A stretch of DNA of 64,000 bases from Phlebopus portentosus (GCA_037892935.1 JAYXKI010000020.1:186001-250000), one strand, 5' to 3'; counted from the stretch's first letter, positions 22,677 to 33,153 are shown. The notes: generated by a model from the letters alone, not told the origin. Program-made: numbers and translations.

Positions 22677-24304
22677 TGAAACTCCTGTGGACGTTCTGAT
22701 GCCGGACAGGGAGTGTATAGTTCGAGGGGCTGCCCTAGAATACCTTCAAACAGTCAGCAGAGAATTTCACCGGAGCAAAGGGCACGAAGGAGTAGAGGGA
22801 AATAGGGATAGACAATGGAAGGGCTTGGTGAGAACCGGGGATATGAGGGAAGCGCTCGAGGAGGAATTCCGAGGGTAGGCTTCTCCCGAGATCGTCGGTG
22901 GCGGTACAAAGGTTAAATCGACTCTCCGGCTCAGCTGCGAGCTCTGGACTAAAGCCGACTAACCCAAGGCACAAGAACTAAACTAACAAGGCTACGCTAG
23001 TCGAACCACCAACCCGAACGTGACTAATCGACTGTGCTAACACACTGGTAAGCGACTGCAGCCGATCTCACTCGTAGTCTAAAGTGTCGGAACGCGGCGT
23101 AACGATTCGAAACGCGATTCGATGGACGAAGGACAATTGCTGAGTGTGTCGAAATGTGATGCGAGGGATGGAGGTGCGAAACGATGACGGAAGGGGACTG
23201 AGAGAATCGAAGGATACGTGTGGGACGATGAAACCGAACGTTTCCGATCTAAACGATGCGGAATAGCACCGGGCTGGTCTTGAGGAAGCGGAGAGTGGAA
23301 AGTCAGGAGGAAAGGGGTGATATGGTGTCCTTTCCCGACGACACTGGAGAGGGGAAGGTGTTGCGAGACCAAATGCGAGCGGCACGCAGAGTAACTGGGT
23401 TACGAGCGAAACCGGGCGAAACGGATCGAAACACGTGAGGGGGTCTTGTTTCGGGTGAGAGAAGATAGAGAAGCCTTTATACGATGACGGCGAACTATAC
23501 GAACGCACGAACGGCTCTACTGCGAAGAGAGATCACCGATCGACTGTACAGAACACGAAATGTCGTATATTAGACTATAGAGACGAGAGAGTCCACTACG
23601 AACAAGTAGACTAGAGGTCGAGAGGCTTTGAGACGATGTGAGAACTGCAAGCTAAGCTCCCACTCAGCTCCGACTAAGCTTTCCCTCTACTACGAGAGTC
23701 GTGCTATATTTATACTAAACGTCCAAGACTGAGCCTCCCAGCGGTCAGAGAACCTACGTCATAAGGAAAAGGGAACGCATATCGCTATCTACAAAGGAGA
23801 GGAGCGCATAGGAATGGTTTAAGGGACACATAGGTCAAAAGAAACAATACTAAGCATGTCTGGAACGAGAGCATAATGGATTAAAGGGGACGCATATAGA
23901 AAGGTCAGAATATGTGCGGAACCTTCGGAACCGGGTCTCTTTGAGCGGAACGGAGCGGAACTCGGGGAAACGACTCGGAAGGGCTCTGGCTAGCCTGACA
24001 AAGTAAGTCTGCGATGTTTAACAAAGGAGAGGGACTGAGGACGAGGTTGCAGGGTCAAATCTCTTTGTCTGGAATGCGGATCCGAGGTCCGGAGACTTGT
24101 GATCGACGCGTGCAAACTCGATGCCGTGATTCTCCCGTCTTGATGGCCGATCAAAGAACGGTGCACGTGCCATCTGGACTATGGCGTTCTTGCTAAGTTC
24201 ACTCGTTCGAGCGAAACCAGTCGAAACCGAGCGAAACCAGTCGGAACACCGCGGAACTGGTCGTAACGACTCCGTACGTTCCCAAGCTTCAGACTTACTC
24301 TTCA
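22677..24304 (-). repeat. 3' LTR of element 2
   Basis: 1,628 bp; the plus strand reads TGAAACTCCTG...TACTCTTCA, so both ends fit TG..CA. It carries several runs of CGAAAC/CGGAAC/CGTAAC boxes at 10-bp steps: 23088-23108 (three), 23407-23427 (three), about 23,914-23,990 (looser) and 24212-24262 (six). Confidence 0.97.
24212..24271 (+). repeat. Six CGNAAC decamers in tandem
   Basis: Units starting at 24212, 24222, 24232, 24242, 24252 and 24262 read CGAAAC, CGAAAC, CGAAAC, CGGAAC, CGGAAC and CGTAAC, each followed by four variable bases. The exact 10-bp phase puts the boxes on nearly one face of the helix. The same array is in the other LTR at about 34691-34750. Confidence 0.9.
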
Positions 24305-24313
24305 TCTCCCGGG
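24305..24313 (-). other. Candidate polypurine tract of element 2
   Basis: On the minus strand CCCGGGAGA immediately precedes the 3' LTR. It is short and not purely purine, so the assignment rests mainly on position. Confidence 0.35.
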
Positions 24314-24432
24314 TTCATGAAATAGTGACCGTCCGCGGTCACTCCCATCTCAATCCGACGCGTGGGAGTTTCGAAGCATAACGCGTCGCGTCCAAATTTT
24401 CTTCCGCTGTCATCTCTTCTTCATTCTTCAAC

Positions 24433-26775
24433 ATGTTCACTTCCGAAGAAATCGTCGCGCTCTTGGGACCCATCAACTCCGATGACGACTGGAAGGCAGC
24501 GGTCGCGAAATTCGAGGCAGACGTCGCCTTGGCCAGGTCGGCAATGGATGAACTAGACCATGGCGTCACGACGGTAATTCTGCCGGATAAGACAAAACCG
24601 GTCGAATGGATCGCGCCTACAGGTTCGATGACGGTTCGGTGGTTGACGAATCCGGTGATGGAATCTTTGATGGATGGGTGGAAGGCAACCACGGTGCGTA
24701 AACCGCGCACTCTAATCAAGAATTTTTGTTAACGAAATTCGACAGGCACGGAAGGAAGCGTTGGAGCAAGTCCGTCCCAAAGGAACGAAAGAAGTCTGGT
24801 CGGAGACGGCGTACTCCAACTACTGCGACACGGACGCTCTCCTACGGACGCTGTACTACGATCGACGGGAATTTTACGCCAGGATGGAGACCAAACGACG
24901 AGCTTTCTTCCGCAGACGCAGGGTTCCATTCCATCCTGCCTCGTTCGATTCGACTCGTGGGTTCTTCTTGGGCGAATCGTTCCCTCCAATGTTCCCGAAA
25001 CCGCGCCCTGACATCGAAAAGGCTCTCGAGAACGTGAGAATGGAGAGCTCCAAGTTCCAACAAACGGCGAGGTTCACCGGCAACACGGACTACACGCGAG
25101 ATGAAGCTGTCCGGAGTCACGTAGGTACTTCTTCTTGTCTATCATCTCCATCTAATCCTTCCTACAGCAAGCGTTCGAATATTGGGAGGATATCGAGCAA
25201 CGACACCTTCGTGCAGGGCACATCCTTCGCATCGACAGGGTGAAATTGAGAACGGTCCGGCTCCTCTGGGAATACTACGGCTATTCCATCCTTCGTCGTC
25301 GGCTCTATCAACTCGTTCGTGCTCAGGAATCCGAAACGCAACAACAACAACAGCAACAACAACGATCCCAACAAGTGCTGTCTGAACCTTTCTCTCAGCC
25401 GCAACAACAACAGCAGCAACAACCAATGCTGCCAGAACCATTTCCTCCGCAACAACAACAGCAGCAACAACCAATGCTGCCTGAACCATTTCCTCCGCAA
25501 CAACAACAACAGCAGCAACATCAAATGCTGCCTCAGGACGTCGATAGTCCAATGGAGGTTGATTCCGCTCCTCTCCAGGTCGAAACTGGCGAAACGATTG
25601 AGGACGGAGAGGTCGCGGAACCGGTCGAAACGCTCGTAACCGGAGCGGAACGTTTGGAAGGGGCTAGCCGTTCTACACCCTTAACCTCACTCGAACCTAC
25701 AATGCTCGAGATTGAGCTTCGCGAGAGTGAAAGACGTGAAGAAGAGGAACGCGCTGCTCAACGCGCCGAAATCTCCCGGATGGCTGCCGAAATCGAGGCC
25801 AACATGCGACGACGGCTGGATGCAGGGACTCGCCGCGTTCGTGGTGTTCGGCAAGTGGTGGACTCGGACGAGGAGACTCCTGCGATTCAGGAAAGTCCTG
25901 AGAGTCCTCCTCCTGGTCATCGGGGAGAAGACTCCGTTGTCATGAGTCCAGGCGACGGAGGAATGGATATCGGTGATGTGGGAATGGAGGCGAATGAGCC
26001 GTTTGAGGCGGACGCAAGCCTTGAAGAGATTCAGGTTCTCAATACCGCGAGCAACAACAACAACAGCAACAACAACAACAACAATAGCGGTACTGCTGCT
26101 GTTCCGCGCAAAACTGTCGAAACGCAAGCGAGACGCGTTTCTCCGGCACGACGAGCGTCGTCTCAACCTGAGGCTGGTCCTTCTAGGATTCCGGCTAATG
26201 GTGGAGGTTCTGGAGGTGACGACAACGATAATGACGACGACGACGACGACGACGACGACGATGGTGACGAACGATTGGGCGATGGGCGCGTTCGTCATCG
26301 GGTTCCGTGCGACCAGTGCCAGAAGCGTGGCCGTGATTGCGTGGGTCTTCCGCAGAGGACCTGCGCTCCGTGCTTGAAGCAGGCGAAGGGCTGTAGTCTA
26401 GCCACGAAGGGCAGGGCTGTAGCCGCGAAGCGTAAGGCAGCTCGGGAGGCGCGCGATCGGGAAGCAAAACGCCGGAAAGTCACGGCTCTGGCGGCCAGAT
26501 CGGTGGGTGGTCGCGTCGAGCATGAAGCTCTGCAGCGGGAGGTCGGGGAATCCGAGCTGCAGTTCGTGCTGGCGCGGATGGATCACCGGGACAAGGTCCT
26601 GTCCCGGATGCTGAACGAATTCAGCGTCCTCGTAGCGCAGGCGCACGCGGATCGTCGTCTGCTGCTCGAGTTGGCTGGGGTGAAGACGGGGGAAGGTGAA
26701 GACGAGGAAGAGGAAGATAGAGGGGAAGTGGAGAGGGTTCGTCAGTCGAAGGGGAAAGGTAGGGCTCGGGAATAG
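24433..26775 (+). CDS. Antisense Zn2Cys6-type protein gene inside element 2
   Basis: Three exons: 24433-24693, 24746-25120 and 25168-26775, with introns of 52 and 47 nt (GTGCGT..ACAG and GTAGGT..ACAG), giving about 747 residues. The N-terminal 210 residues are a conserved-looking domain rich in Trp, Arg and Tyr. Then come poly-Gln tracts (about residues 269-330) with a repeated PMLPEPFPP unit, acidic and poly-Asn/poly-Asp stretches, and at residues 593-621 six cysteines spaced C-x2-C-x6-C-x7-C-x2-C-x6-C (26308-26394), the pattern of the fungal binuclear zinc cluster that contacts CGG-type sites. A leucine-containing helical segment and an acidic tail follow. Such proteins are usually transcription factors. 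It lies antisense to gag-pol, so its introns would not be spliced from the genomic RNA. Regulatory role is inference. Confidence 0.8.
26308..26394 (+). other. Zn2Cys6 cluster coding segment
   Basis: Starts CDQCQKRGRDC and ends CAPCLKQAKGC, with seven residues between. Cysteine spacing matches the Zn(2)-Cys(6) class; basic residues sit between the second and third cysteines as in DNA-binding members. Confidence 0.8.
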
Positions 26776-27220
26776 AGTATAATCATCGTGTATGCTCTAT
26801 GTCCTGGTCGGACTTTTGTAAAATAGAAAAAGAAAAGGACAAAAGAAAAAGAAAAATAACTTGTACTGTACATAGTTGTTTTTATAGTTAATTTATACGA
26901 TTTTGTTTCGGTTTTTGTGAATTTTCGTGTGATCGAGCGAGACTGAGTGATGACTAGAAGAATAGATCAAAGAATTCAAGGAATAGGATGAAAGGAAACT
27001 GATACGAAGTGGATTGAGGCGTTTCGCCGTCGTTCCGCTGTTTTGAACGGCGAAACCGTGCGGAACTGCGTATTAAGTAAAAGTACACGCGTCAGATCCT
27101 ATAGTGGATCACGCTAGCAGAGACGAAACTATAGAAGGAGAATTGGAAGATTAGAATTGATCAGAGGAGAGAGAGAGAATCGGAATTAAGTCAGGAGCAT
27201 ATATGAAGGGAATGAATGAT
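26776..27220. other. Convergent intergenic region inside element 2
   Basis: Separates the ends of the antisense gene and of pol, which converge. AT-rich at first, it then holds CGAAAC and CGGAAC boxes and their reverse forms at about 27,020-27,065. It probably contains both 3' ends. Confidence 0.5.
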
Positions 27221-30200
27221 TTAATCGGAATTTTGGGACTCATCGTCAGGGAATTTCTCTGGCGAATCTTCTATTTCGGGTATGTCGTCATCTTCGTCCG
27301 ATCCAATGAGCTTGGTCACCGGAACGGTCAAATGCGATCGCGGGAAGTACGGAACCAGGCGAAACGCTGCTATTCGGAGTTTCGAAACCGCTCCATCAAG
27401 TTCGGCGACGATATACGAACCGCCTTGAGTGCGTCGAACTACCACGTAGGGGCCTAAATAGCGGGGTTTCGTTTTACAATTGAGTTCCATCTTGATACGC
27501 GTGTTTCGCAAGAGTACGAGGCTTCCTGGCTGAAAGTCGTAGTCCTTGATTCTATGCTTCTCCACCTCGGCGAACTGCTTCGCGTATGCATGCCTTGCAC
27601 TCATGACGAGTTTCGCAACGCGATCCAACTCTTCTGGACGTTTCTGGAGTTGTTTCGCACGTATTACGATGAGTTCCGACGTCGTAACTGGCGAATCGAG
27701 CGGCGGTGCTAGGTATGTTGCTTCTGCGAGGTCGAAGGGCAAAACCGCTTCGACTCCATGGGCCATGTAATACGGGGACATTCCTGTCGCTCTGTTGATC
27801 GTGATTCTTTCTGCCCAAAATACCGAGTCAGCGTGATCACTCCAACGCTTGTCATTACCGTCTGCAGCTTTAATCAAGGCTTCCTGTACATCGAAATGTC
27901 TGCGTTCGACTAATCCATTTGCGCGTGAGTTGTATGACGAAATTCGAATGTGGTTGATGTGATACCGCGTCTTCAAGTAATCTAGCGCGGCAACGAATGG
28001 TGTGCCGTTATCGGTAACGATTTCAGGGCATGCTCCATATCGACACAAAAGGTTCTGAAAGATAAACTGGCCTACGGTCTTACCAGTTTCTTCTCGAAGA
28101 AGTCTAAATTCGGGATACGCGGTTAACGAACAACGCGCATGCACGATATACCGGAATCCACTCGATTTCGGCATAACCTTCGAGTCAATATGGATGCGTT
28201 GAAAAAGAGGGGCTACCTCCGGTACGTTTGGCGGGATAAGAATATTCTTCGTCTGGCGTATCTGGCACTCATGACAGGTGCGCACGGAATACTTTACGTC
28301 CTGTCCTAATGACGGCCACCAAAATCTCTCCAGCAGTCGCATTCGAGTGCAGAAAATTCCTTTGTGTCCTAGATCGTCGTGAGCTTGCTTGACTAGGTCC
28401 CACCTGCGTTTCGCTTCTATTACGACTTGGTGCCGGCCGTTTCGCGCCTTTCTCCACAGACGGCCTCCCTTCACGAAGAAGTCAGCTGCGTACCTGATTA
28501 GCTTCGCATAGCCACTATCGCTAAGATTGTCTGGGCGTGTGAGATGCGTGATTAGCTTCGTGACATCATCTAAGCGGCTATCCTTCCTTCTCGCGGATTC
28601 CGTAGAAGGAAATAGGTTTCCGGTCGCTGTTTCGCTAGGTGTTCCACCCTGTTGCGCTACTTGGTATGTCGAAACCGGCTCTTCTATCGCAAAACCGTAC
28701 GTTTCGTCTACCCAGTCTTCGTACGTTTCATCCGGAGGGGGGTCTTCTTCAGCTGCTCTTCGTCTGGATAATCCATCGGTACATCGGAAATCGGCTGCTG
28801 GGATGTGTCTGAGCTTGAAACTGAAGAGAAGGATACCTGCGATCCATCTGTTAATGGTCGCATTGGGCTGCAGGTCGGGATTGTTGATCATCCCTTTGAT
28901 GTATGCTGCGTCCATTTCGACTACTAGATTCCGGACTCCGATGAGATACAGTCGCATCGCGTGCAATGCTCGAAATAAGCCGTATAACTCGATTTTCGGC
29001 TGTGAATACGATGCCTGGGTCTGATTCCAGTTAATAGAACCGAATCGATTGATCCTTCGCCTTCCATCCGAGTGCTCTTGTCCTAAATACCAACCAACTC
29101 CAATAATAGACGAGTCTACTGCCAGTATTACTTCGTTGTCTGACGCGTAGTCGATTGCGCACAGCGCGGGGCAAAGAATAACGGCTTGCTTTAGTTCGTC
29201 CATTGCGTTCTGTTCTTCGTCTGTCCACGCGAAAATCTGGTTCTTCCTTGTCATGCGGTACAACGGGCGAGCGAGTTTCGAATAATCCTTGATGAAAATT
29301 CGAAGGACTCCTACCGTTCCCAGAAATCCTCTGACTTCCGTCAGCGTTCTACATGGCGGCCAATCTCGTATCTTCTGTACTTTCGAATCGTCTGGCTCGC
29401 GTCCCTGGTACGTCAACTTGTGTCCAACGAATACGGCTGACTCCACACACGGAACCAACTTCTTTCCTGAAAACGTTCCTCCTACGGCCTTCATTCGCTG
29501 CAAAATTCTGTTCACATCGCATATATGCTCATACACGAAACGACAAATCTCGGAGTTTCCCGGTATGGTCTCGTACGAACCGTCTGGTAGCTCGTATCGC
29601 AATTTCGGACCTAAACCGGGCGCATCGTCTGCGAAAGGGTTCGTAACGTGCGGAATCTCGTCCTGAAGGATAAAGGCCACATCGTTATGCATAATCTGCA
29701 AGGAATTGGTGTATCCCATTGGTAGAACCGTCATTCGAAATGTTCCCAAGGGTGTCTGAAACGTAGTAAGATCTCTAGATTGTTCGTCCAGCTTTCTTTG
29801 GTCGAATGCCACGAATAAATCCAACTCCGTGTAACAAGCTCGTCCACCACTGCTCTCCGCAATCGTTTCGACGTTCGGTGGTACTGCCGAGTCCTTGACC
29901 GTAACCGCATTAAGATCCTGCAAGTCGATAATGGATCGTAACGTTTCCTTGTCTTTCTTTACCAAGCAAAACCATCTAGATCGATACGACGAATTCGACG
30001 GTTCAATAACCCCGTTGCGAATCTTCTCTCGAATAAGTTCGAGGGCCTTGTCATGAATTCCCGGGGGAATCGGAATGCTCTTGTGCTGCCACGGTATATG
30101 CGGTATCGTGGGAATGCGTATCGGGTCGAAATACGTCGGATCGAGTGTTCCGCGTTCTGATTCGGTCCATGCTAATGCTTCTTCCTGCAACATAATTAGA

Positions 30201-30604
30201 TTCTTCACTAACAACCTCTCCGCCGGCCACAGAAAGGTATTCTCGTCGATCTTCAGCGCTTCCATCCTCTCGACGGTTACACGACCCGTGGGTTCGAACG
30301 GCTTCGGTACAACTGGCATCTCGGGCATCCCTCTCAACGGATCCGGATGCTGCCTTCGAACGATCCTGTACTCTTCTGGAAGGACTCCCGGGATCGGCCT
30401 GACTTTCTGCGCTACTCGTTTGTAAGCCATTACCGCCGCGTCTTCTTCTTCTGGGGTTTCTAAAACACATGAATGATAGGACCGTTCTTCTTTGTCAGTA
30501 GTATAGCAATTTTTGTTTAATAAATAAGGCAATCGTTGGTTGAAAAGAGATGGGATCATGTGTGAAATAAATTCGAAATCATAGGAAAATACCTGAACCG
30601 GCAA
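27221..30604 (-). CDS. pol: pol of element 2 (RT-RH-IN)
   Basis: Frame -1 relative to gag and open upstream to the slippery site, so a Gag-Pol fusion is expected. Start 30604 is not an ATG and only marks the open frame. Reverse transcriptase: TELDLFVAFDQRKLD, LPMGYTNS, and the catalytic pair in PFADDAPG, i.e. FADD instead of the usual YLDD/YVDD. RNase H begins ILAVDSS and ends CTDGLSRR. Integrase has an H-H-C-C finger (HDDLGHKG ... CHECQIRQ) and the core triad D in RIHIDSK, D in VTDNG, E in GLVERRH. No chromodomain is seen; the acidic C-terminus ends with TAA at 27221-27223. The frame is uninterrupted over 1,127 codons. Confidence 0.95.
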   Translation of the reverse strand: MPVQVFSYDFEFISHMIPSLFNQRLPYLLNKNCYTTDKEERSYHSCVLETPEEEDAAVMAYKRVAQKVRPIPGVLPEEYRIVRRQHPDPLRGMPEMPVVPKPFEPTGRVTVERMEALKIDENTFLWPAERLLVKNLIMLQEEALAWTESERGTLDPTYFDPIRIPTIPHIPWQHKSIPIPPGIHDKALELIREKIRNGVIEPSNSSYRSRWFCLVKKDKETLRSIIDLQDLNAVTVKDSAVPPNVETIAESSGGRACYTELDLFVAFDQRKLDEQSRDLTTFQTPLGTFRMTVLPMGYTNSLQIMHNDVAFILQDEIPHVTNPFADDAPGLGPKLRYELPDGSYETIPGNSEICRFVYEHICDVNRILQRMKAVGGTFSGKKLVPCVESAVFVGHKLTYQGREPDDSKVQKIRDWPPCRTLTEVRGFLGTVGVLRIFIKDYSKLARPLYRMTRKNQIFAWTDEEQNAMDELKQAVILCPALCAIDYASDNEVILAVDSSIIGVGWYLGQEHSDGRRRINRFGSINWNQTQASYSQPKIELYGLFRALHAMRLYLIGVRNLVVEMDAAYIKGMINNPDLQPNATINRWIAGILLFSFKLRHIPAADFRCTDGLSRRRAAEEDPPPDETYEDWVDETYGFAIEEPVSTYQVAQQGGTPSETATGNLFPSTESARRKDSRLDDVTKLITHLTRPDNLSDSGYAKLIRYAADFFVKGGRLWRKARNGRHQVVIEAKRRWDLVKQAHDDLGHKGIFCTRMRLLERFWWPSLGQDVKYSVRTCHECQIRQTKNILIPPNVPEVAPLFQRIHIDSKVMPKSSGFRYIVHARCSLTAYPEFRLLREETGKTVGQFIFQNLLCRYGACPEIVTDNGTPFVAALDYLKTRYHINHIRISSYNSRANGLVERRHFDVQEALIKAADGNDKRWSDHADSVFWAERITINRATGMSPYYMAHGVEAVLPFDLAEATYLAPPLDSPVTTSELIVIRAKQLQKRPEELDRVAKLVMSARHAYAKQFAEVEKHRIKDYDFQPGSLVLLRNTRIKMELNCKTKPRYLGPYVVVRRTQGGSYIVAELDGAVSKLRIAAFRLVPYFPRSHLTVPVTKLIGSDEDDDIPEIEDSPEKFPDDESQNSD

Positions 30605-30642
30605 TTGGTTACTACCATTCTCGTCTCGCCGATTTCTCTCAA

Positions 30643-33036
30643 TCAGTTCCTCGACGCTTGCGGAAAACCCTTTGGAAGTGGTCCTCGCGCGATCGTTCGA
30701 ATTCCGGTGGCCACTTTGCTTTGCTTTCTGCGATCGTTCGGGTCCGTTAAGGTGATATGTTGGTCACCTGACGTGTAATCCTTCGTTTCGCACTCCGTAA
30801 TAGCGAAAAACGGTCTCCCCAACAAAGCCTGGAAGGGAGCGTTCGGAACGACTTGCACTTGGAGCGAAACGTCAATCCCGGCTATCGTGAACTTCGCATT
30901 AGAGATCATGCCAATGGTAGATGACCTAGCTGCGTCTGCTGTCTCGAGGATCATTCCTTTGTCAGGGGATAGGGGTATCTGAAGCTTCTCCCACACGTCT
31001 TCGCGGAGCAGACACACTACGGCTCCCTGGTCGAGCACACATTCGACTTCCAGGGTGTCTTCAATCAACGCGCTAACGGTCCTGAGGGGCATGGATGCCT
31101 CTGCGGCAACGCCTTGTCCACTGAGCGCCAGTATTTCCTCCGTCGAAAGCGTTTCGCCTGTTTCGACTTGTTCCGACGCGAAACGCCCAACTTGTAACGT
31201 AAGTGAATCATCCACGACCTCACCATATTTGACTTCAGCCGCGTTGTATCTCTTCGCCGTCGTCAGTTCCTTCATCTGTTTCCTAACGTCCGGGGCGATT
31301 GAGAGGAGTTCTCGTTGGCTGATGGTGATAGGGGTATCGAGAGTACGAGTCAGAACGTTGGAGACTGCGCTCGAGTCTTCTATTGGTACGACGTATTTAT
31401 ACTGGGGTTGTGATTTCCTGGTAATGTCGTCCTGCTGCGGTGACTGGAGTGACCTTGTCGAGGGCCGCGCGCCACTCGGTGGCGCGGGCTGCGGTTTCGC
31501 CTGCGCCTTCTTATGAGGCTGAACTCTAGGGATCTCTACGCCATCGGGCTTCGTTCTTCGTCCACCAGCTGCCTTCTTCTTCGCCTCGTTAATCAAAATC
31601 TCCAAACGTTCGATGTCGTAGTTTTCCTGCTCGTCCTGATCTTCTTCGTCGTGACTATATGCGTACGCTGGACCAGCTTGATGGCTATATGCGGGCGTGA
31701 CCGACTCGACCATCCCTACTGTGTGTGTCGCCGGGGCTTTAGCATGAAAGCTATCGATTCGTTCTTTGAGATTGTTCCCCGGTAGCGACCTCGTAATGAG
31801 ACCGCCGTTCGGCAACACAATCCTTCCATCCTGGCTCCTAACGCACTTTCCGGCTTGGATGTACTCGAGAACCTTCGTACACGATCGAATATAGTGTCCT
31901 GCTTCGCCGCAGAAGTTGCAAACTGGGTTTCGCGGAGTTTCGCTGCGTTCCGCCCCTGATCGATGCGGAACGTTCCCCTTGCTCAGGGCGTCGAGCGTAA
32001 CCTGAAAACTCTTCAACGTATCCATTACCTTGGCCAAATCCACTTCTTCCTTCTTTACGATACTTGTCGAAGCTTCTCCGGTAGCTGGGGGTGGAAAGTT
32101 ACTGCCGAAACTGCCCACAATCTTTCCTCCCAGCACGAAATTCGAATGTTCGAGCACGTCCTTAATCTTGTAAGGCGTAGACGAATCGTGGTCTGGTAGC
32201 TTGATCTCGATACGACGAACGAGCGCCTCTCTAAGGTCTCCTGTAATTCCCATCAGGAACATCTCGTCAGCTTGGGACTCTAAGATCTTTCCGTTCGTTA
32301 TAAGATACTTAGAGCGCCTGACGAATTCTCGATGATATTCGCCTAGGTCTTCTCGGTTCTTGATCCCTTTCTTCGCCCGTTCTACGACCAAATGCTCCAG
32401 TTCTCCCTTGGAGTAGCGTTTCCCTGCTGTGAGACTCGGGTATAGAGCTATAATCTCTCTCTTCACCGTTTCCACATCAGGGTTCGGGTCGTTAATTTCG
32501 TCGGTAGTCTCCCAAAGTTCTGCGACGTCGGTCTTTGCATAGTACAAGAACTTTCGGACGTGATCTCTATCGTTCCACGCGGCCTGTCTTGCGATTTCTG
32601 CAACGTCTTCGAAGAACCTAGGGAGTTCCTTTGGTTCTGAGCCGTCAAACGTTGGGGCACGTTTGTCCCCACGTGAGGGCGGTTGGTACGCCATTGCGGT
32701 TTGTCGATTTGTAAGTTGTTGTAATACGTTAGCGTTAGCAGACAGACGAGCTATTATCGCTGCGTTGCTGGCTAAGATCTGCTGAGTTCCGGTAGGTAGT
32801 TGGTAATTGGTAGGCGGGCTAGCTGGTCTGTTCGGTGAGCCTGGGGTGGAAGCTGGCACGGATGAGAGGTTGGGGAGTTCTGAATCGGCGATGGTAGATG
32901 GGGAATGATCTAGGGAATCGATGTTGGAAGGAATGGCGCTAACGGATTGTCGCAAGGGTGTTTCGCTGTGTTCCGCGTTTTCCGCAGCGGAACGTAAGTT
33001 GCGATTGACAATCCTCGGCCTTCGAGTCGGCGGCAA
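30643..33036 (-). CDS. gag: gag-protease of element 2
   Basis: About 797 codons. The upstream frame has no ATG down to the LTR; the first in-frame ATG is at 32694-32692, just before the conserved gag segment starting RAPTFDGSEPKELPRFFED. A CCHC knuckle (CNFCGEAGHYIRSC) follows, then low-complexity linker, and near the C-terminus a retropepsin-like domain with ECVLDQGAVV and ALLGRPFF. The active-site triplet is DQG rather than DSG/DTG. The frame ends at TGA 30643-30645, 19 bases after a GGGTTTT heptamer. The missing early ATG suggests a non-AUG start or initiation at 32694. Confidence 0.9.
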   Translation of the reverse strand: MPPTRRPRIVNRNLRSAAENAEHSETPLRQSVSAIPSNIDSLDHSPSTIADSELPNLSSVPASTPGSPNRPASPPTNYQLPTGTQQILASNAAIIARLSANANVLQQLTNRQTAMAYQPPSRGDKRAPTFDGSEPKELPRFFEDVAEIARQAAWNDRDHVRKFLYYAKTDVAELWETTDEINDPNPDVETVKREIIALYPSLTAGKRYSKGELEHLVVERAKKGIKNREDLGEYHREFVRRSKYLITNGKILESQADEMFLMGITGDLREALVRRIEIKLPDHDSSTPYKIKDVLEHSNFVLGGKIVGSFGSNFPPPATGEASTSIVKKEEVDLAKVMDTLKSFQVTLDALSKGNVPHRSGAERSETPRNPVCNFCGEAGHYIRSCTKVLEYIQAGKCVRSQDGRIVLPNGGLITRSLPGNNLKERIDSFHAKAPATHTVGMVESVTPAYSHQAGPAYAYSHDEEDQDEQENYDIERLEILINEAKKKAAGGRRTKPDGVEIPRVQPHKKAQAKPQPAPPSGARPSTRSLQSPQQDDITRKSQPQYKYVVPIEDSSAVSNVLTRTLDTPITISQRELLSIAPDVRKQMKELTTAKRYNAAEVKYGEVVDDSLTLQVGRFASEQVETGETLSTEEILALSGQGVAAEASMPLRTVSALIEDTLEVECVLDQGAVVCLLREDVWEKLQIPLSPDKGMILETADAARSSTIGMISNAKFTIAGIDVSLQVQVVPNAPFQALLGRPFFAITECETKDYTSGDQHITLTDPNDRRKQSKVATGIRTIARGPLPKGFPQASRN
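30664..30670 (-). promoter_or_regulatory. Putative -1 frameshift site GGGTTTT (element 2)
   Basis: In the gag frame the codons read AAG GGT TTT CCG, so G GGT TTT fits the slippery rule. The -1 frame stays open through the gag stop into pol. Same heptamer and same position near the gag end as in element 1. Confidence 0.7.
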
Positions 33037-33135
33037 AACCTGATGTTCTACAGGGACTCGAGCGGATTGGCTACGTGTAACTCGTCTGCTAGACGAATTT
33101 GGCGGGGTATTCGTAATGGTTGGACAGTGAAATCC

Positions 33136-33153
33136 CCCTCGCCGGGGGCTCCA
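33136..33153 (-). other. Candidate primer-binding site of element 2
   Basis: Two bases inside the 5' LTR the minus strand reads TGGAGCCCCCGGCGAGGG, starting TGG and GC-rich like a tRNA 3' end complement. The tRNA was not identified. Confidence 0.5.

Noticed and set aside
23068..23508. 146-codon open frame in each LTR of element 2 (and at 33547-33987)
   Set aside because: Ser/Pro/Phe/Arg-rich translation opposite the CGNAAC arrays; no domain, and LTRs are normally non-coding.
30460..30592. Possible intron at the start of pol in element 2 (GTATTT..TTTTAG)
   Set aside because: 133 nt is not a multiple of three and splicing would break the long open pol frame.
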